Source of the DNA: Bacillota bacterium
GTDB taxonomy: Bacteria > Bacillota_A > Clostridia > Acetivibrionales > DUMB01
Direction: 5' to 3'
DNA length: 11,467 nt
Assembly (NCBI GenBank): GCA_023621975.1
Contig: JAMOAC010000116.1
Location: forward strand, 1-11,467
In this document: piece by piece, positions 5,770 through 11,467 of the stretch
Numbering within the stretch: the first letter of the stretch is position 1
How the letters are laid out: each line of letters opens with the position of its first letter
Notes under the pieces: model-generated
Databases searched by the model: none
Seen by the model: the letters and a program-made list of their open reading frames with translations, nothing else
What the model was told of the DNA's origin: nothing
Translations under genes and position numbers: made by a program

Positions 5770-8700
5770 ATGCTAAATAAAGTATTTGAGTTCAACATAA
5801 AAAAAGTAAAGAACAATAAAACAGCATTTTCAAGGACAGCAAGCAAAATAGCAGCTATTGTAACCGGTATAGCAATCACATTTTCCGGATTGGCAGTACC
5901 TGCGTTTGCTGCCGAGGTGCCTGACAGGGTTTACACCGGTATCGAAAATGCAACAGCTGTATTAAATAACATAGATTATTCAGATGTAAAGAATTCCAAT
6001 ACATGGGCAAAAGAGGCCATTTACGAAACAGGGGCGCTGGGATTGTTTAAAGGCTATGGAAACAGGCAGTTTGGACTGAATAGGACCCTGACGAAAGAAG
6101 AAGCGCTTGCACTGGCATACAGGGTGGCAGGCAGGGAGGCCGAGGCGCAGAAAGCCGCAGAAGAACTTGACAGTCAGCGGCAAAGGGAAGACAGGAAGAA
6201 GAATCCTCTCAGCATGTGGGCTGACGGATATCTTGCGCTTGCTGCCGATGACGGCCTGATATCCGAGGAAGACCTGGACGATGCCATGAACCCGAACCAG
6301 GCGAATTTGGGCCCGGGAGCATTCAGAAGGACCGCTCCTGCCCAAAGACAGGAATTAGCTTACTGGTTTGCCAAAACCCTTGAGCTTGAGCCGGAGTACA
6401 GCCAGGAAAGGATTTTTAACAGCTATATGGATTGGCAGGATGCTGACCCGGTAAAAATTCCATACATTGAATCAATTTTACGGAACGGTATCATGAACGG
6501 TGATGACAAGGGATATTTCAGGCCTGTTGATGCTGTTACAAGGGAACAGGCCGCACAGGTTATCAAAAATGCGAAAAATATAATTCTGCCGTTATTCGGC
6601 TATGAAAAGAATCTTGGAGTTATTGAAGATATCAAAATATCCAAAAAATATTTGTCGGACGAACCGGTAGTGGTAAAATCCCTGGAAGTAAGGAACAACA
6701 GCGGAAAGCTTCACAGGATAGACGTAGAGTATGCGGACAGAAGTGACGATCCCGGAAGGAATGAGCAGAGCGGTGATGTGCACAACATAGGGGAAAAGGA
6801 ACTGGTGGTTTATAAAAACGGTGTAATGGGAAAAAGCAACTTGCTTGAAAAGGGAGACAGGATAGAATACATTACCGGAGCGGACAATACGGTAAAATAC
6901 GTAAAGGTGCTGTCAAACAAAAAAGATTTGAAGTATATTGCAGCCTGCATAAATGATATAGACCCTGATAACCTTGTCATGGAAGTAACCGAGTATTTCA
7001 GCGTGGATTATCCAGATTTGAGTGAGGCGGGAAACAGTATCCGCTTCAATGATGAAGGCATAAGGCTCGAAGGAGCATACAAGTACAGCAGTGGAATATC
7101 CGTTACGATTAACGGAAAAAGAGCGGGAATGGATAAGGTGCTTCCGGGCATGAACGTACTGCTTACAATAAATGCCAACGGAACGATTATAGCACTGCAA
7201 AATATAAATATAGGGATTAGTGACGAAGAAACAAGGGTTGTTAGTGGCATAGTGGAGGAAAATAACCCGAATCTGGGCTATATAACATTATACAGTGAGG
7301 ACGGGGCAGGAACCAGGCCGGGCCCTGAGCAGAGCCGCCTGCTTCGCACTTATAACTACTTTAATACTAACAGCCTGGAAGTATACCGCAACCATGAGAA
7401 GGCGAGCATAGATGAAGTAGAAGCCGGCGACACGGTATTTCTCAAGCTCGACGAGAATTCCAACGTTATTTCAGTAAGTGCCATGCCCAATTATACGGTG
7501 AAATACGCGCTGGTAATATCCAAAAGGCCTGCAGCACTGGTTTTGCAATATGATGACGGTACACAGCAGGTAATTGACGTGGATGAAAATGTCCTTGTGG
7601 TGAGAGACAAGAAGCTGACCAATTACGGAAGTCTCAAAGACGGTGACAGGGTAAAGGTGCTTATTCATGAAACGCCAAATTTTACAAGAATCAAGCAGAT
7701 TACCGTTGAAAAGGCAGACCGCTATATTTCCGGTATATATAAAGGAAGGGTTTCTCACATCGACAATGCTACCGATACCCTGGTGATGATTAATATCGAA
7801 GTTTTTGAAAGAGGCCGTTGGATAAGAACGGACCACAAGGGAGCTGTCAGCATAAAGCTTGCCGAAAGGTATAATATCTACTTTAATGATAAAGAAATAA
7901 AGTCGGATGTCATCAACAGATACATGAACGGAGCCCAGGCATATGTTGCCGTCGAAAAAGGCTATGGTGGCGAGGAAAGGGCAGTTGTCATATCATTTAG
8001 AAACGAAGATGACAAGGAAGTAATTTACGATGATATAATTACCGGCGCTGAATACGGAAAAGGCCGTGTCAACCTCGGCATAAACTACAATACCATAACC
8101 CTGGGACAGGGAAGTATTATTGTCAAAGACGGAAGGCTTGTGACACCAAACAGTATTTTAAACAATGACGCTGTCTATATTGTTGCAAACAGGGATAACG
8201 CCAGTGGCGACTTCGTGGCAGGAGTCGTGGAAGTGAAGGAGAGTACAGGTGCCGGAACTGTTGCAATATACAGGGGAAGGATAATGAGTATTGAAGAAAA
8301 TGTCGGGTTTACCGTTGAGTCCTTCTCACAGCTGAAAGGGCTTATCTGGGAGTATTGGAATACACCCAAGACCTTTAACATTACCTATGATACAAGAATT
8401 CTCGGGGACGACGGGTTAATAAGCCACAGGGATTTTGTTCCCTACGGTGAAGGAAGCTTCATCGGAAGCGTTGTATACATTGTTGCCGACGGTATAGACG
8501 CCATAACGGTCAGCACGGCTCCGTACGGTATTTACACTGCAATGGGGGACTTGTATGAAATAAACGGCGCTGTTACAGGAGAGGAAGGAACGGTAATTGA
8601 GCAGCCGAATGAACTTAAGCTTCGCAATGCCTTTATATTTGATACATCCCAGTATTTATGGACAAGCATCAATGATATGACCGTAAACCTGCTCAATAAC

Positions 8701-8826
8701 ACAATTATTCTGAAGAACGATAAAATTATTAAGCCTTCCGAACTGAAGAAAGGTGACCGGTTGAGGATTATCAAGGGCGAAAGCAATGAAACAGGAGACG
8801 CCTATATTATAATAGTAGAAAACTGA
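5770..8826 (+). CDS. Secreted S-layer-homology protein with N-terminal SLH triplet and long beta-repeat region
   Basis: A 1018-aa exported protein. The signal peptide has a long basic n-region (residues 1-26), a hydrophobic core (IAAIVTGIAITFSGLAV) and an AFA-A cleavage site near residue 47. Three SLH domains follow, at about 68-120 (WAKEAIYETGALGLFKGYG), 147-207 (degenerate, with an insertion) and 219-268 (NGIMNGDDKGYFRPVDAVTREQ). They would bind secondary cell-wall polymer. The usual ITRAE motif is altered to LTKEE, APAQRQE and VTREQ. Residues 345-1018 are beta-rich, with about eight degenerate modules of 70-100 residues (hydrophobic strand, D/N-G/D-K turn, L-x-x-GD-x-V). No enzyme motif was recognised. 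ATG 5770 is preferred because it gives a proper signal peptide after GGGGAGAGATGATGG; in-frame GTG 5692 and ATG 5731 would add 26 or 13 residues. A second SLH gene follows 107 bases later. Confidence 0.9.
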   Translation: MLNKVFEFNIKKVKNNKTAFSRTASKIAAIVTGIAITFSGLAVPAFAAEVPDRVYTGIENATAVLNNIDYSDVKNSNTWAKEAIYETGALGLFKGYGNRQFGLNRTLTKEEALALAYRVAGREAEAQKAAEELDSQRQREDRKKNPLSMWADGYLALAADDGLISEEDLDDAMNPNQANLGPGAFRRTAPAQRQELAYWFAKTLELEPEYSQERIFNSYMDWQDADPVKIPYIESILRNGIMNGDDKGYFRPVDAVTREQAAQVIKNAKNIILPLFGYEKNLGVIEDIKISKKYLSDEPVVVKSLEVRNNSGKLHRIDVEYADRSDDPGRNEQSGDVHNIGEKELVVYKNGVMGKSNLLEKGDRIEYITGADNTVKYVKVLSNKKDLKYIAACINDIDPDNLVMEVTEYFSVDYPDLSEAGNSIRFNDEGIRLEGAYKYSSGISVTINGKRAGMDKVLPGMNVLLTINANGTIIALQNINIGISDEETRVVSGIVEENNPNLGYITLYSEDGAGTRPGPEQSRLLRTYNYFNTNSLEVYRNHEKASIDEVEAGDTVFLKLDENSNVISVSAMPNYTVKYALVISKRPAALVLQYDDGTQQVIDVDENVLVVRDKKLTNYGSLKDGDRVKVLIHETPNFTRIKQITVEKADRYISGIYKGRVSHIDNATDTLVMINIEVFERGRWIRTDHKGAVSIKLAERYNIYFNDKEIKSDVINRYMNGAQAYVAVEKGYGGEERAVVISFRNEDDKEVIYDDIITGAEYGKGRVNLGINYNTITLGQGSIIVKDGRLVTPNSILNNDAVYIVANRDNASGDFVAGVVEVKESTGAGTVAIYRGRIMSIEENVGFTVESFSQLKGLIWEYWNTPKTFNITYDTRILGDDGLISHRDFVPYGEGSFIGSVVYIVADGIDAITVSTAPYGIYTAMGDLYEINGAVTGEEGTVIEQPNELKLRNAFIFDTSQYLWTSINDMTVNLLNNTIILKNDKIIKPSELKKGDRLRIIKGESNETGDAYIIIVEN

Positions 8827-8832
8827 ATAATG

Positions 8833-8886
8833 GCAGAAGCTTGAATAGAAGCTGAAGCTTGAACAGTTGCAGAAGCTTAATGCATA
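8833..8886 (+). repeat. Three tandem 18-bp repeats between the two SLH genes
   Basis: Units start at 8833, 8851 and 8869; the first is GCAGAAGCTTGAATAGAA. All three contain GAAGCTT followed by GA or A, so a HindIII-type palindrome recurs every 18 bases. In the frame of the upstream SLH gene each unit reads (A/E)-E-A followed by a stop. No U-tract terminator is seen in this 107-base gap, so the two SLH genes may share a transcript. Confidence 0.65.
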
Positions 8887-8933
8887 AGAAGTGCAGGCTA
8901 ACTTAACATAAATTTGTTTCTGGGGGTATACCG

Positions 8934-10490
8934 ATGAAACACAGGAAGAAAAAAATTATATATACAATGAAAAGCAGGGTTTGCCTTATAATTGTAATTG
9001 CTTTATGCATGCTGATTGCTCCGGAAGTTTCTTATGCAAGAAACGGGGACAACGGCTATGAAACAGGGATATCATCCGGAACGGTGCCTGACAAGGATAC
9101 ATTCGATTACCAGGAAGTATGTTTTATAAGCGGTGAGCCTATAGTATTCAAGGGTGAAGTCAGGATAAGAAAGTCAACGAGAAGGGATGAAATTGTTACT
9201 ACATATACATATAACCTGAGAAATATCGACAGATCTGCGGTACTCACAAGAACGCTGACCTTAAAGACGGAGGTCATTGAAGGGGAAAACGGTCAGCTTA
9301 CCGAGAAGACCACTCTTTCGAGACAGCCTACCGAAACAATCAGAATAGGCAATACAACTTACAGGCTGACAAATCAGGAATTTACATATTCACGCGTTGT
9401 TGTTCCAAAGCCGGCGATAAATTATTATGCAGGAAATTTGTGGTGGAAAAAAACATACCAGATAGGTACGGCATCCGGCGGCACTGTAACTGTGGAAGCT
9501 ACTGGTGAAGTTTACGGTTATGATCAGTATTGGGGAAATGCGGAAGCAACAATTTTAAACTGCATTATACAGAGTGAGGAAATGAAATCCGGGAAATTGG
9601 ACACATGGGGAGGTACGGCAAGAATTTCGCGTTCCTCAACCATTTCCCAGCAATTTAAATACTATGAGAACATACCGGATCAGATCGGTTTTGGGGGAGG
9701 ATATGAAAAAACGCAGTACAACAATAACATACTTGAATACACCTGTACACTGCCTGAATTTGACAGAAACGGTGTATCCACGGATATAATGAAAACCGAA
9801 TCGGGAAGCCTGAAACTTGAATCAACTCCCGATAAAAGCCGTCTTACCGTTGCAGATTTAAAACATTTGAGAGGGCACTGGGCGGAAAATGACATAAAAT
9901 TGCTATATGGACTGGGCATCTTTAAAGGAGACGGATCTGATTTTATCCCGGAACAGTATATGACCAGAGCTGATTTTGTATCGGCTATTGTTAAGGCTGC
10001 ACGCGAGGTGCCCGAGGACCCGGACCTTGTTAAAAGAACAAGCTCGGGTTCCGTACGCAACAGAAAGGATTCCGAAGAAGTGGTTTCACCATTTACGGAT
10101 GTTTCCGTGAAAAGCTTATATTTTGAAGACATAAACAATGCATTCAAAAGAGGATTAATTAACGGAAACGGCGGTAAATTCAGGCCAAACGATCCAATCA
10201 GCGTTGCAGAGGCCATCTGCATATTCATAAGGACTGTCGGACTGGACAACCTGTATCCCGGACCGGGAGCTGTAACGAATTTCAGGGACAATGACGATAT
10301 ACCCGGCTATGCGAGAGAGGCAGTCTATATTGCAGAGAAAATAGGGCTTATACAAGGTGATGACAGGGGATACCTGAGGCCGAATGAGAAAATTACAAAA
10401 GGAAGGGCTGCAGCACTTATAAGCAGGTTTATCAGATATATGGGAGATGGCATCAAAAAAGATTACAGGGAAGGAATATTTAATTTTTAA
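8934..10490 (+). CDS. Secreted protein with unidentified N-terminal domain and C-terminal SLH triplet
   Basis: A 518-aa exported protein. The signal peptide has a Lys/Arg-rich start (MKHRKKK), a hydrophobic segment (VCLIIVIALCMLIA) and a likely cut after SYA (residue 35). Residues 36-310 form a beta-rich, polar domain I cannot assign; it has a WWKK motif near 170, many Tyr, Gly and Thr, and three Cys (63, 210, 271). Three SLH domains follow at about 315-360 (HWAENDIKLLYGLGIFKGDG), 387-435 (NGNGGKFRPNDPIS) and 449-503 (GDDRGYLRPNEKIT), separated by a short charged linker. They would hold the protein on the wall with the N-terminal domain outward. GGGGG eight bases before ATG 8934 supports the start; ATG 8967 is an in-frame alternative that still leaves a signal peptide. 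The domain order is the reverse of the preceding SLH protein. Confidence 0.9.
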   Translation: MKHRKKKIIYTMKSRVCLIIVIALCMLIAPEVSYARNGDNGYETGISSGTVPDKDTFDYQEVCFISGEPIVFKGEVRIRKSTRRDEIVTTYTYNLRNIDRSAVLTRTLTLKTEVIEGENGQLTEKTTLSRQPTETIRIGNTTYRLTNQEFTYSRVVVPKPAINYYAGNLWWKKTYQIGTASGGTVTVEATGEVYGYDQYWGNAEATILNCIIQSEEMKSGKLDTWGGTARISRSSTISQQFKYYENIPDQIGFGGGYEKTQYNNNILEYTCTLPEFDRNGVSTDIMKTESGSLKLESTPDKSRLTVADLKHLRGHWAENDIKLLYGLGIFKGDGSDFIPEQYMTRADFVSAIVKAAREVPEDPDLVKRTSSGSVRNRKDSEEVVSPFTDVSVKSLYFEDINNAFKRGLINGNGGKFRPNDPISVAEAICIFIRTVGLDNLYPGPGAVTNFRDNDDIPGYAREAVYIAEKIGLIQGDDRGYLRPNEKITKGRAAALISRFIRYMGDGIKKDYREGIFNF

Positions 10491-10496
10491 TTAAGC

Positions 10497-10529
10497 ATTC
10501 CGGAATCTGCATTCATATGCCGGAATTTT
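10497..10529 (+). terminator. Weak possible terminator after the second SLH gene
   Basis: ATTCCGG (10497-10503) pairs with CCGGAAT (10520-10526), with an inner GCAT/ATGC pairing possible, followed by only four T residues. ATTCCGGAAT at 10497-10506 is also a palindrome by itself. The short T run makes efficient termination doubtful. Confidence 0.4.
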
Positions 10530-10590
10530 CAAAGCACGTGCTGTTATCATGTAACAGGTTATTTTCAAGGCACGTGCTGTTATAATGTAA
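10525..10590 (+). repeat. Duplicated 30-bp element carrying a GCACGTGC palindrome
   Basis: Copies at 10525-10554 and 10561-10590 match at 28 of 30 positions, with a period of 36 bases. Each contains ATTTTCAA, the 8-bp palindrome GCACGTGC (10534-10541 and 10570-10577), then TGTTAT(C/A)ATGTAA. The second copy ends in an extended -10 promoter sequence. A paired operator for a dimeric regulator is a reasonable guess, but no regulator is known from this window. Confidence 0.75.
10559..10586 (+). promoter_or_regulatory. Extended -10 promoter for the Ctp-type protease
   Basis: TGTTATAAT (10578-10586) is a perfect TGn-TATAAT extended -10. The -35 region is weak (TTATTT at 10559-10564, 16-base spacing), as is common with extended -10 promoters. 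The palindrome GCACGTGC lies between the two, where a bound protein would block RNA polymerase. The leader to the start codon would be about 80 nt; the rest of that stretch shows nothing clear. Confidence 0.55.
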
Positions 10591-10670
10591 TGGAATGTGA
10601 TGTTGTATGAAGAAATTACTGAGTAAATGTGGTAAAATTTAATAGAATACAAGAGGAGAGGGGGTTAAAG

Positions 10671-11467
10671 ATGATGTCAAGGTATAGAAATAGAAAACTG
10701 ACAGCATTTTTTGCAATAGTTATATGCGTAATTTTTATGCAGCAAGTTTTGGTTTTCGGTGTTTCCGAATCGTCAACGGATGAAATCGGCGGGGAATACC
10801 TTAAAAGTGTAATTGATATGATAAATAACAAATACAGAGGTGAAGTAAACCGTAAGGAACTTATAGAGGGTGCAGTAAAAGGCATGCTGGGCACTCTGGA
10901 TCCGTACAGTACGTACTTTGACAGTGAGGAAACGGAAATTTTTTATAATGACCTGATGGGAACCATTGAAGGCATAGGAGTTACTTTGGAAAAGAGAAAT
11001 GAGTATATTGTTGTAATCAAAGTATTTGCCAATTCCCCCGCAGAAAAGGCAGGTATTATTCCCGGCGACAGAATTATAGCAGTAGACGGAATGAGTATTA
11101 TTGGAGCTTCTATTGAAAAAGCTGCCGATTTGATAAGAGGGAAAGCAGGCACTACGGTTATCTTGAGCATACTGAGAGACGGGAACAAAGCTTTGACGTT
11201 CAAAGTAAGAAGAGAAAAGATTGAGATAAGCTCTGTGGAATACAAAATAGAAAATGATATATGTTATATAAAGATTGAATCTTTTAACGCAACAACGGAC
11301 AAGTTTGTAACACAGGCATTAAATGAAGCCGATAAAAAGAAGGTCACCAAGGTAATACTGGATTTGAGGGACAATCCGGGAGGAGAAGTAGGACAGGCTG
11401 TTGCCGTTGCAGGCAAGTTTGTCCCAAAGGGATTAATAACGAAACTGGATTTTAAGTCGGAAGATTT
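10671..11467 (+). CDS. C-terminal processing peptidase (S41 family) with PDZ domain, 3' truncated by the window
   Basis: The frame is open from ATG 10671 to the window edge (265 codons). A short basic start is followed by a hydrophobic segment (residues 10-30), a signal peptide or membrane anchor. The helical region that follows contains KGMLGTLDPYSTYF, a Ctp signature. Residues about 96-172 form the PDZ domain (GIGVTLE, NSPAEKAGIIPGDRIIAVDG), which recognises substrate C-termini. The S41 core begins with CYIKIESF and VILDLRDNPGGEVGQAV (Asn235-Gly238). The catalytic Ser and Lys would lie beyond the window, so activity cannot be judged. The enzyme would act outside the membrane on exported proteins. 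A GAGGAGAGGGGG stretch precedes the start; ATG 10674 is also possible. It is separated from the SLH genes by a weak terminator and its own promoter. Confidence 0.93.
   Translation, partial: MMSRYRNRKLTAFFAIVICVIFMQQVLVFGVSESSTDEIGGEYLKSVIDMINNKYRGEVNRKELIEGAVKGMLGTLDPYSTYFDSEETEIFYNDLMGTIEGIGVTLEKRNEYIVVIKVFANSPAEKAGIIPGDRIIAVDGMSIIGASIEKAADLIRGKAGTTVILSILRDGNKALTFKVRREKIEISSVEYKIENDICYIKIESFNATTDKFVTQALNEADKKKVTKVILDLRDNPGGEVGQAVAVAGKFVPKGLITKLDFKSED

Noticed and set aside
9680..10291. 203-aa open frame on the minus strand across the second SLH gene
   Set aside because: The plus strand encodes clear SLH domains over the same bases; the minus frame is low-complexity Ser/Leu/Pro without a start signal.

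Overview
The window reads as ordinary chromosome from a low-to-moderate GC Gram-positive anaerobe of the Clostridia. Evidence is the strong AGGAGG-type ribosome binding sites, heavy use of AGA/AGG for Arg and ATA for Ile, U-tract terminators, a DUF1934 gene next to argS, and two S-layer-homology (SLH) proteins. A cellulolytic clostridium of the Acetivibrio/Ruminiclostridium type is my best guess, but it rests on gene style and not on a database match.

Layout. Bases 1-203 hold the very acidic, heptad-repeated C-terminus of an unidentified protein. A degenerate 25-27 bp tandem repeat and a terminator follow. A small zinc-ribbon (FmdB-type) gene lies on the minus strand at 361-576, and its promoter is divergent from that of the next block. 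From 766 to 5525 there is a compact plus-strand operon: ddl (D-Ala-D-Ala ligase), murI (glutamate racemase), a DUF1934 gene, argS (arginyl-tRNA synthetase) and a UPF0173-type metallo-beta-lactamase-fold hydrolase. Gaps in it are 36 nt or less, with a 17-nt overlap at DUF1934/argS and a start next to the argS stop for the hydrolase. The interval 5526-5769 holds a perfect 27-bp inverted repeat, a terminator, and a sigma-D/FliA-like promoter embedded in that terminator. Two secreted SLH proteins follow. The first (5770-8826) has SLH domains at its N-terminus and a long beta-rich repeated region. The second (8934-10490) has a unique N-terminal domain and SLH domains at its C-terminus. After a weak terminator and a duplicated 30-bp element that contains a palindrome and an extended -10 promoter, a C-terminal processing protease (PDZ plus S41) starts at 10671 and runs off the window.

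How it fits together. Ddl and MurI supply D-Ala-D-Ala and D-Glu for peptidoglycan. The SLH proteins would be held on the wall, and the Ctp-type protease acts outside the membrane, so most of the window concerns the cell envelope, with argS and two small conserved genes carried in the first operon. I see no RNA gene, CRISPR array, transposase gene or obvious horizontally acquired block. The least explained parts are the two SLH proteins and the repeated or palindromic intergenic elements. No clearly new multi-gene system can be claimed from this sequence alone.
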